Below, piece by piece: positions 26,006 through 34,811 of a DNA stretch of 64,000 nt (positions are counted from its first letter, which is position 1; every line of letters begins with the position of its first letter). The notes beneath the pieces were generated by a model. The model was not told the origin of the DNA. It did not search any database and saw only the letters and a list, made by a program, of their open reading frames with translations. The DNA lies in NCBI RefSeq assembly GCF_039414295.1, contig NZ_JBCITM010000006.1:153984-217983 (forward strand). The letters are read 5' to 3'. This DNA is from Anoxynatronum sibiricum (lineage in GTDB: Bacteria; Bacillota; Clostridia; Peptostreptococcales; Tindalliaceae). A program made the position numbers and the translations under genes.

Positions 26006-27916
26006 TTACTTCAGCGCTTTGGAAAAGAAATCTGCCAGCGAGTCTTCCACGGCTGCTGTCACATCCGGCTGGTTGCTGTAAAAACCATAGCCATGATCAG
26101 CGTTGGGTACGACAATGATCTCTGCGGCTGCATAGGCTTCTGCCACTGCCTGGTTAACACCAGCCCGAACCACATCATCCTGGTCGCCGAAAACCACCAA
26201 CATGGCACCGTCGTAGTTGGTGATGTTTTCCAGTGGGCGGGAGGCAATCATTTCTTCAAACCAGTTAAGGCTCAGCTGCTGCACCTGTCCCCACTGGGTG
26301 GTGAAGTCGGCATACCCTTTTTCGCTTTGAGCTTCTGTGTAGAGTTCGTCGAATGCATCCTCTCCACCCAGGAAGCTGACCATCATTTCCTGACCCCAGT
26401 CGGCAGAGGGTGCCAAGAGCCCCATGGCCTGATAAGGCTGATTATCTTCGCTGCCAATGTGCAGCGCGATTCTGCCGCCCATGCTGTAACCCATGATCCC
26501 CAGACGCTGGGAGTCAATGGGGTAATTGTCCAGCAGGTAGGCCAGGCTGGCATTGGAATCAGAAATCATATTGGAGAGATAGTTTTCAGTGAAGGGTTGC
26601 GTGCTGTCGCCACAACCGGGGAAGTCCATGCGAATGGTGGCAATACCACGATTGGCCAGGGCTTCTGCCACACCACCAAATCCGCTGTTTTCCTGTCTGC
26701 TGCCGCCATGCCCATGGTTCATCACCACTGCAGGGAATGGGCCGGCTCCCGCAGGTATCACCACAGTGGCGGGTACCATGCGGTCACCGTTCATGATGCT
26801 GATTTCTTCCGTGGTGTACGCTGGTTGCAGGGTGGCAGCAAACCAGTTGACGGTGGCGTCGATGAGCTGGTCAAAAGCTGTCATGTCGCCGGTAAAGATA
26901 TTGAAAGTGTGGTCAGCCCCTTCCAAAATCAACTGTCGGGAAACGGGGTTGGATGAGGCTTCCACAATCAGGGCAGCGTTAACGGGGTCAACAACAGTGT
27001 CTTCACTTCCATTGATGGCCAGTACCGGAGCATCGGAATAACTGAACACCTCCAGCACATCTGTGTTGTAAACATCGTCAAACCATTGGAGGCTGACGCG
27101 CAAGGGGCTTCTCCAGCCAAATTCCCGGAGGAAGAAACCATCTGCTTTGGCAGCTTCATATTCTTCTTCAGAACCGGCAATGGTCATGTCAGGCGCACCT
27201 GCCCATGTCACCACTGACTGGAAGGACCGGTTGTGGGCGGCGGCCAGCATGGCAATGGTACCACCCTGGCTCCAGCCCATGACACCGATGCGGGTGGCAT
27301 CGACTTCCTGAAGGTTTGCCAGGTAGTCGAAAGCGGCATTGGCATCTGAAACGGCGGTGTCGAAATTGTATTCAATATAATCCACCTGACTGTCACCCGT
27401 ACCGATGAAGTCAATGCGAATGCTGGCAATGCCAGCTTCTGCCAGCGCTGGAGCGGTGAGGATATAGCCGCCTCCTGCTTCGTTCTTTTCTGAGCCGGTG
27501 CCGTGAAGCATCACCACGGCGGGGAAAGGCCCTTCACCCACGGGCAATGTCACGATGCCCGGTATCTGGTAATCGCCATTGGGAAGCGACACATTGTATT
27601 CCATGTACGCTGCCTCCTCTGGCTCTTCCACGATGACTTCTGTAATGGGCGGGTCGAGTTGGTCAGCTGGCTCAGTTTCCAGTGCCGGAGCAGGTTCGCC
27701 GGGTACTGGAATGTTCAAGGTGGTGCCAATTTGAAGTTTTCTGACGTCACGCACCCCGTTGAGTTCCGCGATTTCATTCCAATCAACACCGTACGTGATA
27801 CCCAGATCCCACAGGGTGTCACCTTTCACCACGGTATAAGAAAGAGCATACACACTGGTGAAGCTGACAAAAACCATCATTGTCACCAAAAACAGAGCTG
27901 CGATTTTTCGCTTCAT
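26006..27916 (-). CDS. Secreted LysM protein with two alpha/beta hydrolase domains
   Basis: Exported protein of 636 residues. A signal peptide (MKRKIAALFLVTMMVFVSFT) is followed by one LysM domain (about 25-73, YTVVKGDTLWDLGITYGVDW), which binds peptidoglycan glycans. After an acidic Pro-rich linker come two tandem hydrolase domains. The first (about 107-365) has GWSQG (Ser216), NGSEDTVV and GADHTF. The second (about 370-636) has GYSMG (Ser478), GDQDDVV and NADHGY. Both keep a full Ser-Asp-His set. Each opens with the same GPFPAVVM...HG strand, so the second arose by duplication. It is probably a wall-bound esterase. The start at 27916 gives better ribosome spacing than 27925. Confidence 0.85.
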   Translation of the reverse strand: MKRKIAALFLVTMMVFVSFTSVYALSYTVVKGDTLWDLGITYGVDWNEIAELNGVRDVRKLQIGTTLNIPVPGEPAPALETEPADQLDPPITEVIVEEPEEAAYMEYNVSLPNGDYQIPGIVTLPVGEGPFPAVVMLHGTGSEKNEAGGGYILTAPALAEAGIASIRIDFIGTGDSQVDYIEYNFDTAVSDANAAFDYLANLQEVDATRIGVMGWSQGGTIAMLAAAHNRSFQSVVTWAGAPDMTIAGSEEEYEAAKADGFFLREFGWRSPLRVSLQWFDDVYNTDVLEVFSYSDAPVLAINGSEDTVVDPVNAALIVEASSNPVSRQLILEGADHTFNIFTGDMTAFDQLIDATVNWFAATLQPAYTTEEISIMNGDRMVPATVVIPAGAGPFPAVVMNHGHGGSRQENSGFGGVAEALANRGIATIRMDFPGCGDSTQPFTENYLSNMISDSNASLAYLLDNYPIDSQRLGIMGYSMGGRIALHIGSEDNQPYQAMGLLAPSADWGQEMMVSFLGGEDAFDELYTEAQSEKGYADFTTQWGQVQQLSLNWFEEMIASRPLENITNYDGAMLVVFGDQDDVVRAGVNQAVAEAYAAAEIIVVPNADHGYGFYSNQPDVTAAVEDSLADFFSKALK

Positions 27917-28025
27917 AAACTTCATTACCCCTTTCATGAGTAGCCAAATGATGATGCAGGTACAAGGCAACCTATTTGCCATAGTTGTACTACCCAAAAA
28001 AAGGGGCTTTAATTGTTTATCACGC

Positions 28026-28781
28026 TTATTGACAGTAAATTTGCAGGGCGTCTCTTAAAAATACGGCGCACCCTTCTGCAATGTCATCATAGTACTTTTT
28101 GAACCGGGGGTCGTCCACATAGGTCTGGGCCAGACTGAGATGCGCTTCCTTTGAGTAGTGGTTCCAGAAATGTCCCAGCCATTGTTGGTGCAGGGCGCAT
28201 ACCGCCTGAGCCGCTTCACTGGAAGGGTCGCCCTGCTCAAAGGCCGCCTTTAGTGATTGGTTAATTTGCTGGGACAACGCCTGTGTTGCCTCGTATGCTT
28301 CCGCTGTTAATCCCATCATTTTGGCATTGCTGGCGTCAACAACGGCGTCACCATACGTTTCACGGATTTCTGCGCCGTACTGCTTCTCATTGTCTTCAAT
28401 CATTTGCTGTTTAAAGCCTTCAAATTTTTCTTTGTCACTCATGGTTATTTCTCCTTTCGATGCGGCAATGGTTTTTTCCACATTGGCAATGAGCCGCTCC
28501 ATCTGCTGCTTTTTTTCTTTCAGGGCTGCCAGATGACTTTGCAGCGATGTAACGGCATCGTAGTCTTTGGAACTGATGATATTCTTGATTTCATCAAGGG
28601 GCATGCCCAGTTCCCGATAAAACAGAATTTGCTGGAGCAGGTCAACTTCCTGTTGTCCATAGACCCGGTACCCATTGCTGCTGGTTCTCTTGGGTGATAA
28701 CAGCTGAACTTCGTCGTAATAGCGCAGTGTTCGGGTACTGACTCCTGCCAGTTTTGCCAGCTGGTTGATACTGTATTCCAT
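28026..28781 (-). CDS. MerR family regulator with TipAS-type domain
   Basis: Regulator of 251 residues. The MerR winged helix begins YSINQLAKLAGVSTRTLRYY and is followed by the dimerisation coiled coil (LAALKEKKQQMERLIANVEK). The C-terminal half matches the TipAS antibiotic-recognition fold (WLGHFWNHYSKEAHLSLAQT, then YVDDPRFKKYYDDIAEGCA). Such proteins, for example TipAL and Mta, activate multidrug transporters when bound to a drug. The start at 28781 lies downstream of AAGGAAGG; the longer frame is non-MerR. An internal fragment of a near relative lies at 18905-18990. Confidence 0.9.
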   Translation of the reverse strand: MEYSINQLAKLAGVSTRTLRYYDEVQLLSPKRTSSNGYRVYGQQEVDLLQQILFYRELGMPLDEIKNIISSKDYDAVTSLQSHLAALKEKKQQMERLIANVEKTIAASKGEITMSDKEKFEGFKQQMIEDNEKQYGAEIRETYGDAVVDASNAKMMGLTAEAYEATQALSQQINQSLKAAFEQGDPSSEAAQAVCALHQQWLGHFWNHYSKEAHLSLAQTYVDDPRFKKYYDDIAEGCAVFLRDALQIYCQ

Positions 28782-28970
28782 TTTGTTGATCCCTTCCTTC
28801 TGTCTTCTGGTAAAGCGTCCGGACTTTCCTGCCAACTCATGATCATAGGTACATGATAAAGGATGACGCAACGTTAAAGTCAATAGATGTGCAAAAAAAA
28901 TTCCCTGATCACATTTTTGACAACCATGTCACCAGGGAAGCTTTTGATTAATCAGGTTTGGCCTGCTTTT

Positions 28971-29258
28971 TCATTGTTTCTCCATCGCAGCGGCTTTCAG
29001 TTCTTTAGGCATTTTTTCAATGGCATACCTCAGTGAGGTTCGTGGCATCTCGGTCTTCCTTTTCATGACGTAATCATGGATCTCCTGCTGATGTGCTTCG
29101 CTGGCGGCCTTCAGCATCCATCCGTACCCCTTTCGCACCAGGTCGTCCTGATCCATGAGAAGGATATCGGCGATCTCCAGAATGTCACCCGGCAATGATA
29201 TTTCTGCAGTACAATGGTACATCTGAGAATCTTTTTTCCAATTCCATGCCGAACCGCT
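28971..29258 (-). pseudogene. AlkD-like DNA glycosylase, C-terminal remnant
   Basis: The frame contains ILEIADILLMDQDDLVRKGYG, then MPRTSLRYAIEKMPKELKAAAM. This is the conserved C-terminal third of AlkD-type HEAT-repeat alkylpurine glycosylases (normally about 235 residues). An in-frame stop lies 12 codons upstream of the first ATG at 29222, and the segment equivalent to the RWLRRAS...PARKG region is shortened. The first two thirds of the gene are gone. A stretch near 29213-29237 is almost identical to part of the small zinc-ribbon gene at 32665. Confidence 0.75.
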
Positions 29259-29295
29259 TTAGTTAATGATTTTCTGTTACAACGAAACCATGCTG

Positions 29296-32200
29296 CTAGT
29301 GGTTAATCAATGCTGCTTCAACAAGAAGATTTCTGATCGCTGTTAGCGATTCTGCATGGGTTAATGTGCCTTTGGGATCTAACGTACCATTTTGCCTGCC
29401 CTTAAATATGTCAGCGTCTAACACTCTGCCAACGTGCACAGCTGCCCAATTGGACACGCTATATGCATCCGTGTAAGCAGCCAATCTGCCTGCTTTATTT
29501 TCCTGGATTTTGACTAAATCCATGGCTTTTGAATACATGACCATTGCTTCTTCTCTGGTGATGGTGGCATCTGGCTTAAACGCCCCGTCAGGATAACCTT
29601 GAATGATTTTCCACTCATTTGCTATGAGGATACTTGAATAATCTTTGTTTGCCGCGATGTCAGTAAACTTATTCACCACTGGCAGCCCTTCTCTGTACAA
29701 CCCCAGGGCCCGCACCATATAAGCTGCAAACTCTGCTCGTGTTACTGCTTTATCTGGTAAGAAGCTCTCATGATCCAGCAGCACCAGTCTTGCCGCCATA
29801 TCATTGACATGTTCTTTTGACCAATGATCCTGCACTGAATGAACCTCCACGAGATTCCATATGGCAGAATAGGCTGAGTTTGTTAATGATTGAAGTTTTG
29901 CATACCACTTGCCCTCTTTTTCAAATACCTCCGTTGGAACATGGGCATATGAACCATCTGAATTTATAACGATCCCTGTTGTCACCTTGTTGGGATCTAT
30001 CTCTGCCGGTATTTCCATGATCCGTTCAACATAGGTGCTGAATCGGTTTAGTGTCACTTCTTCTACTTCACCTTCCTGATTGGTTGTTCTGGCTGAAATA
30101 TTGAAAGCTACTGGTTCAAAGATTAATTCATGCCCTTGTGCCTGCAATTCATTTTTCAACGCTTCCTTTTCTTCCATTGATAATTTTGTAAAGGTAACTT
30201 CTATTTCAATATCCTTAAGGGATTCTGTCTTGACACCCAACAACGCAGCTACTTGATCCACAGTGAGTGCTTTGACATCCAGCCTGTATTCAATCGTTTC
30301 TTCCTTCACAGACAACATAAAATGATTCTTTTCCAGTTCTTTAACGGTCTCACCTGATAAAATGACCTTTATAACGTCTTCCAGCTTTCCTACAGGCACA
30401 ACCACTTCATTACTGCCCTGGTTCTCTTTTGTTGCTGCCTCAACCAGTTTGAACATCTCTTCTGTATGAAGCACCAGTGTCATTTCTGTTTTGCCATCTA
30501 CTTTAGTAACTGTTTGGGTTCCTACATTCATGGCTTCGCCATTCACGATCACACCGGCTATCTTTGACGCTTCATTGAATGCTGGTGCCGATGTTTGAGT
30601 GGGTTGGCTGGAATCACTGCTGCTATCTTCGCTTCCTCCAGTCCCACCAGTATTACCGGAGTTTGAAGGCTGCTTGAGAACCGTAACTGTAAATGATTTT
30701 GTTCGAGTGGCGTCATTTTTAGTAAGAGTGGCGGTTAATATCACCTGCACATTAGCACCTGTGGGTCTTGTCACTACCCCTCGGGCACTAATGATTTCAG
30801 GATTATTCGAATGCCACACAATGGATGTCCCATTATTGCCCGCTTCCAATAGGGTAATGTTTCGTGTAACGCCTACCGAGGTGTCAGTCCCTGAGTACCC
30901 AATGACAAGGGCATCATAATCATGATCAACTCGCTCTGAATCTGTCACAATATGAATGGGTGTCACACTGTTTGAGGCAGGCGAAGCAGCGCCTGTGCCG
31001 GCACCGTTTGTGGCTGCAACGGTAAAGGTATAGGCCGTGTCATTTGTCAGTCCTGTAACTGTTACGGGACTGGCTGTGCCTGAAGCGGTTAGTCCCCCCG
31101 GGTTTGATGTAACGGTGTAGCCTGTAATAGCGGATCCTCCATTTGATGCTGGTGCAGTAAAGCTGATGATGGCTTCAGTATCCCCGGCGAAGGCTGTTAC
31201 AGCCGTCGGTGCACCTGGCACCACTGCATTCACTGCAAAACTTCGACTCACTTCTGCAGCTGGCAAATACGAAGCATTGCCTGCCTGGTTTGCATGAATG
31301 GTTGCTGTACCCGCTGTGAGAAAGGTTAACGCTCCTCCAGATGTAATGGTGGCAACAGCTGGGGTGCTGCTGCTAAAATAGACAGGTAGTCCCGAGGTGG
31401 ATGTTGCGGTAAGCGTTGGGGTTGTCCCAAAGTTTTGGGCCCCGGGATTATTAAAGGTAATCATCTGTATCAATCTTGGTGCCACACTGTTTGAGGCAAA
31501 TGAAGCAGCGCCTGTGCCTGCCATGTTTGTGGCTGTGACGGTAAATGTATAGGCCTGACCATTTGTCAGTCCCATAACGGTTATGGGACTGGCTGTGCCT
31601 ATAGCTGTTAGTCCCTCCGGATTCGATGTGACGGTGTAGCCTGTGATAGCGGCTCCTCCATTTGAAGCTGGTGCTGTAAAACTGATGGTCGCTTCAGTAT
31701 CCCCGGCGTCGGCTGTTACAGCCGTCGGTGCGCCTGGTGCAACTGGATTAACTGTAAAACTTCGACTCACTTCTGTAGCTGGTAAATACGAAGCATTGCC
31801 TGGCTGGTTTGCATTTATGGTTGCTGTGCCCGCTGTAATAAAGGTTAGCACTCCTCCGGATGTAATGGTGGCAACACCTGGAGTACTGCTGCTAAAGTGG
31901 ACAGTTAGTCCTGAATCCGCTGTGGCGGTAAGCGTTGGGGTTGTCCCAAAGTTTTGGGCCCCGGGATTATTAAAGGTAATCATCTGTATCGCTCTTAGTG
32001 TTACACTGTTTGAGGCAGGTGAAGCAGCTCCTGTGCCTGCACTGTTTGTGGCTGTGACGGTAAAGGTATAGGTCGTACCATTTGACAGTCCTGTAACTGT
32101 TATGGGACTGGCTGCGCCTGAACCTGTTAGTCCCCCGGGATTCGATGTGACGGTGTAGCCTGTGATGGCGGCTCCTCCATTTGAAGCTGGTGCTGTAAAG

Positions 32201-32391
32201 CTGATGGTGGCTTCAGTATTCCCGGCGACGGCTGTTACGTTCGTCGGTGCGCCTGGCACCACTGGTTCCGCAAATGAGTTGGGAGTCATAACCAAAGCCA
32301 TTACCTGCAGTATGATACTTAGCATCACAATCCTTGCAAACACTGAACCCCTTCTTCTGCTGACCTTATTATCCTTTGTGAAATTGTTCAT
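29296..32391 (-). CDS. S-layer-anchored surface protein with Fn3 and Ig-like repeats
   Basis: Exported protein of 1031 residues. After a basic N-terminus and signal helix (FARIVMLSIILQVMALVM) come three fibronectin type III modules starting at about residues 45, 218 and 391 (each APT.VTA.AG.TEA.ISFTAPAS). They alternate with two Ig-like units of the IQMITFNNPGAQNFGTTPTL kind. Then follow an aBig-type domain (about 490-580), a Gly/Ser linker, an unassigned domain, and three SLH motifs (about 850-1031; HVNDMAARLVLL, GYPDGAFKPDATITREEAM, AAYTDAYSVSNWAA). The SLH motifs anchor it to wall polymer. The ATG at 32391 follows GGAGAGG by nine bases. A role in adhesion or S-layer structure is inferred. 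Confidence 0.9.
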   Translation of the reverse strand: MNNFTKDNKVSRRRGSVFARIVMLSIILQVMALVMTPNSFAEPVVPGAPTNVTAVAGNTEATISFTAPASNGGAAITGYTVTSNPGGLTGSGAASPITVTGLSNGTTYTFTVTATNSAGTGAASPASNSVTLRAIQMITFNNPGAQNFGTTPTLTATADSGLTVHFSSSTPGVATITSGGVLTFITAGTATINANQPGNASYLPATEVSRSFTVNPVAPGAPTAVTADAGDTEATISFTAPASNGGAAITGYTVTSNPEGLTAIGTASPITVMGLTNGQAYTFTVTATNMAGTGAASFASNSVAPRLIQMITFNNPGAQNFGTTPTLTATSTSGLPVYFSSSTPAVATITSGGALTFLTAGTATIHANQAGNASYLPAAEVSRSFAVNAVVPGAPTAVTAFAGDTEAIISFTAPASNGGSAITGYTVTSNPGGLTASGTASPVTVTGLTNDTAYTFTVAATNGAGTGAASPASNSVTPIHIVTDSERVDHDYDALVIGYSGTDTSVGVTRNITLLEAGNNGTSIVWHSNNPEIISARGVVTRPTGANVQVILTATLTKNDATRTKSFTVTVLKQPSNSGNTGGTGGSEDSSSDSSQPTQTSAPAFNEASKIAGVIVNGEAMNVGTQTVTKVDGKTEMTLVLHTEEMFKLVEAATKENQGSNEVVVPVGKLEDVIKVILSGETVKELEKNHFMLSVKEETIEYRLDVKALTVDQVAALLGVKTESLKDIEIEVTFTKLSMEEKEALKNELQAQGHELIFEPVAFNISARTTNQEGEVEEVTLNRFSTYVERIMEIPAEIDPNKVTTGIVINSDGSYAHVPTEVFEKEGKWYAKLQSLTNSAYSAIWNLVEVHSVQDHWSKEHVNDMAARLVLLDHESFLPDKAVTRAEFAAYMVRALGLYREGLPVVNKFTDIAANKDYSSILIANEWKIIQGYPDGAFKPDATITREEAMVMYSKAMDLVKIQENKAGRLAAYTDAYSVSNWAAVHVGRVLDADIFKGRQNGTLDPKGTLTHAESLTAIRNLLVEAALINH
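30955..32265. repeat. 519-bp tandem coding repeats in the SLH protein
   Basis: The Fn3 plus Ig-like unit recurs with a 519-base (173-codon) period; equivalent CCTGG positions fall at about 32252, 31733 and 31214. The third unit keeps only the Fn3 part. Copies are very similar even at synonymous sites, which points to recent duplication or ongoing recombination, so copy number may vary between strains. Confidence 0.85.
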
Positions 32392-32540
32392 AAGTAACCG
32401 CCTCTCCAAGTTGATCTAACTGCAAGCCCATATAGTGTTCGCCGCCTTGTGAGCCCTGCATCAGGAAATTCAGACTTTAAGAGACACAATATCTCATCCG
32501 ACATTCTGCATGCTCGAGCATACCGCCGTTGCAAACTAAA

Positions 32541-32605
32541 GATTACAGCACCAAGGTTACAGCACCTCCGACCCCATCATACCCGACCCCATCATACCTC
32601 GGGTA
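32541..32605. repeat. Dispersed CCTCCGACCCC hairpin repeat
   Basis: The 273-base space before the SLH gene's start contains AAGGTTACAGCACCTCCGAC followed by CCCATCATACC, repeated in part. A half copy (AGATTACAGCACC) precedes it. No gene is visible in the rest of the gap. Confidence 0.7.
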
Positions 32606-32664
32606 TTGGTGTTTCATGAGGTACCACATTTTGTTTTCTCTTGATGGTCTTTGAGAGTACCCGT

Positions 32665-32892
32665 TTACTCTTTGGTGCCGGTGTAGGTGAAAGCAGTGCG
32701 GATCATTTTAATGTGGCTTCCTTCGTCTTTTCCAATAATACTTCCACACGTACAAAGGTACATCTGAGAATTTTTTTCCAACTGATGAACTCGCTTCATT
32801 CTAGATTTGTGGCATTTCAATACGTGACCGCTTCCTATTTTTTGATATTTGAAAAGCTTTGCTTTGCATCTGGCACACTTAATGGTCAGCAT
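32665..32892 (-). CDS. Small zinc-ribbon-like protein
   Basis: A 75-residue basic protein. Cysteines are arranged as TIKCARCKAKLFKYQKIGSG near the N-terminus and YLCTCGSIIGKDEGSHIKM near the middle, a CXXC plus CXC pattern expected to bind one zinc. There is a third, lone Cys in LKCHKS. A ribosome site (GGAG, eight bases before the ATG) supports it. It begins five bases after the stop of the membrane-protein gene upstream, so the two are probably cotranscribed. Function unknown. Confidence 0.65.
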   Translation of the reverse strand: MLTIKCARCKAKLFKYQKIGSGHVLKCHKSRMKRVHQLEKNSQMYLCTCGSIIGKDEGSHIKMIRTAFTYTGTKE

Positions 32893-32897
32893 CTAAA

Positions 32898-33167
32898 TTA
32901 CTCCTTGAACGTCTTTTCGTCTCTGTACCATTGATATGTATAGGTCAGCGTTGCAATCAAGAATACTCCTAAGAATATCACTAGATACGTTGGCACATAA
33001 TGCCTGAAAGAGTATGCACTGGGGGAATTGTATAGAAACAGACTTGCAGCGACAACACCCGCCAACCCAGTGCTGGCGGTTCTAAGAGCCCGTGTTAGAA
33101 CATATTTGAGTTGACCACTTTGTTGTTTCTGTCTCCAATTATCCAATAATTTTTCTCTCTCTTCCAT
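32898..33167 (-). CDS. Small two-helix membrane protein
   Basis: An 89-residue protein with a charged N-terminal 35 residues and two hydrophobic segments (TGLAGVVAASLFLYN and YLVIFLGVFLIATLTYTYQW), ending in a charged tail. The ATG at 33167 is placed seven bases after GGGAGGG; an ATG at 33182 overlaps that site. It is followed at once by the zinc-ribbon gene. Function unknown. Confidence 0.65.
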   Translation of the reverse strand: MEEREKLLDNWRQKQQSGQLKYVLTRALRTASTGLAGVVAASLFLYNSPSAYSFRHYVPTYLVIFLGVFLIATLTYTYQWYRDEKTFKE

Positions 33168-33254
33168 GATCATCCCTCCCATATGCTAAACTGATTATGA
33201 TATTCTCGAACCTCCGTTTCTGGTATACCTGCCAGTGCCAGATGTCAATGAAAT

Positions 33255-33280
33255 GGAGGTTGCATTACCTCCGTCTCGAT
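33255..33280. repeat. Dispersed hairpin repeat, variant loop
   Basis: GGAGGTTGCATTACCTCC is a perfect 6-bp stem with loop TGCATT, followed by GTCTCG. The stem is conserved relative to the 10.8 kb copy while the loop differs, evidence that the hairpin itself is what matters. Confidence 0.7.
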
Positions 33281-33373
33281 TGTTCCCGGGTCATTTTAGT
33301 GCGCTTTGTTGTTGCATTGTTTATTTTCGCGCCCACATCGTTTATAATTAGGGCGTGAAAGTAAGGTGATGTT

Positions 33374-33967
33374 ATGACCAGCGTTGAAAAACTTAGTTAC
33401 TTGCTCAAGAAGAACAAGGGATTTCTTAAAACCTCAGATGCTGTCTCCTCAGGTATTTCAAGGACAGTTCTGGGTGATTTTGTGCGTAAAAACGGTCTGG
33501 AGCGTGTCGCGCATGGCCTTTACATGTCACAAGACGCCTGGGAAGATAGCTTGTTCGTGATCCAAGTGCGCTACCCGGAATCGGTATTTTCCCATGAGAC
33601 AGCCCTCTATTTATTAAACCTGGCAAATCGGGAACCATCTCCCTTTTCTGTTACTTTGCGAACTGGCACCAACTCAGCGAGACTATCCAAAGAAGGCATC
33701 AAGGTTTATAAAGTGAAAGAAGCCCTCTTCGACCAAGGTATTATTGAAACTATCTCACCCTCGGGGCACACAGTTCGAACCTACAACGCCGAACGAACCA
33801 TTTGCGATTTGTTCCGCAGCAGGCGAAACATTGAAATCCAAGCTTTGCAGGATGCAGTAAAAACCTATGTTCATCTAAGGGATAAGAATATTCCATTGCT
33901 GATGCGTTATGCAAAACTGTTCTCGGTGGAAAAAATGGTCCGTCAATACTTGGAGGTGCTTTTATAG
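33374..33967 (+). CDS. AbiEi-type antitoxin (type IV TA), orphaned
   Basis: Protein of 197 residues matching the AbiEi family. An N-terminal winged helix (GFLKTSDAVSSGISRTVLGD, then LERVAHGLYMSQDAW) precedes the AbiEi C-terminal domain (YPESVFSHETALYLLNLAN, and RTYNAERTICDLFRSRRNIE). AbiEi proteins repress their operon and neutralise the AbiEii nucleotidyltransferase toxin without binding it. The ATG follows AAGGTGATG. Normally abiEii overlaps the antitoxin stop; here only a toxin stump remains (34034-34180), so the antitoxin may now guard against related toxins of invaders or be decaying. Confidence 0.87.
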   Translation: MTSVEKLSYLLKKNKGFLKTSDAVSSGISRTVLGDFVRKNGLERVAHGLYMSQDAWEDSLFVIQVRYPESVFSHETALYLLNLANREPSPFSVTLRTGTNSARLSKEGIKVYKVKEALFDQGIIETISPSGHTVRTYNAERTICDLFRSRRNIEIQALQDAVKTYVHLRDKNIPLLMRYAKLFSVEKMVRQYLEVLL

Positions 33968-34033
33968 TGCTTTTTTAGCGAAACTTTCACATATACCAGC
34001 AATAAACGCAGTTCACTACCATTACTACGCAAT

Positions 34034-34180
34034 GCAGAGCTGATTGTGAGTGAAATTGCTGATGATCCTGGAATGATTGACTTGTGGCATCGTTATCAGC
34101 AAAAATTTGATTATGCGGCTGAGGTTCATTGGAATCAAGTGATGGAGTCGGTTGTCCATTTGGTCAGAATTGTAAAGTGA
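34034..34180 (+). pseudogene. AbiEii nucleotidyltransferase toxin, C-terminal stump
   Basis: A 48-codon in-frame stretch reads IVSEIADDPGMIDLWHRYQQ, then FDYAAEVHWNQVMESVVHLV and a stop. This matches the end of AbiEii-type toxins (IA.DP....W..Y.....YA). The catalytic GS...DXD core and the rest of about 250 residues are missing, so no active toxin can be made. Confidence 0.75.
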
Positions 34181-34272
34181 GTCAGCCTATTCCGATGCAA
34201 TCACTGGTGATCAGAATAATGTCCCGCCCCTACCGCTTCCTGCACCAGCTTTAAGTCATTCTCCCGGATGGA

Positions 34273-34333
34273 AGGTTACAGCACCTCCGTCCCCATCATG
34301 CCATCCGAACTTGATTACCTCCGTCCCCAGCGA
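34273..34333. repeat. Dispersed CCTCCGTCCCC repeat, two copies
   Basis: AAGGTTACAGCACCTCCGTC (34272-34291) and GATTACCTCCGTCCCC (34313-34328) lie 40 bases apart, with CCATCATGCCATCC between. The second runs into a GCGAACTTG stretch that borders an IS3 transposase fragment. A degenerate relative occurs at 34642-34700. Confidence 0.75.
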
Positions 34334-34335
34334 AC

Positions 34336-34479
34336 TTGAAAAGCCCCTTTGCTCAGAATATATTTGGCGATTTTCAGGTCTTTGGCTGCTTCTTCAATGC
34401 TTTTGCTTGATGTCATCACATAGTTCACGGCGGATTGCTTATATTCACCGCAGTAGTGTTGCTTTCTGTTTGTTCCCAT
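34336..34479 (-). pseudogene. IS3-family transposase OrfA, 5' fragment
   Basis: From the ATG at 34479, which follows AAAGGAG by eight bases, the frame reads MGTNRKQHYCGEYKQSAVNY, then VMTSSKSIEEAAKDLKIAK. This is the N-terminal HTH of IS3-type OrfA. After about 40 codons the match stops and the sequence runs into the dispersed CCTCCGTCCCC repeat. OrfB and both terminal inverted repeats are absent. Confidence 0.82.
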
Positions 34480-34811
34480 TTATATCATCTCCTTTGTCAT
34501 ATCATTATATCTTTGACATCGGAAAGACTCATTTTAATGTGTCCTTATTTTATTCTAACAGCACCATACCCGGCTATGGTTTTCTCTAAGTGAATTTCCA
34601 TTGGGCAATTGACTGGACATCTTCAAAGGCTTTTCATATATTGAAGAAATGCAGGTTACACAAACTATAGCTCTCGTCCCTGGCGAACTCCGTATCCCCG
34701 AAAGGTCAGGGCTACTTCCACCCAAACTATAGTTCTTTTTTGTTTTCCTCAAAAACTTGGTTTTCGAACTCAGCCAAGAAATTAGTATTTACCTTGCTGT
34801 GTGTCCATTGC
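34480..34811. other. Gap with degenerate repeat only
   Basis: Contains a degenerate repeat (34642-34700; CAGGTTACACAAACTATAGC, then CGTCCCTGGCGAACTCCG) and a duplicated CAAACTATAG word at 34652 and 34722. No gene is supported. It separates the IS3 fragment from the end of the coiled-coil gene. Confidence 0.45.

Noticed and set aside
26006..26956. 321-residue plus-strand open frame over the hydrolase gene
   Set aside because: It is the complement of the LysM-hydrolase coding sequence with no recognisable domain.
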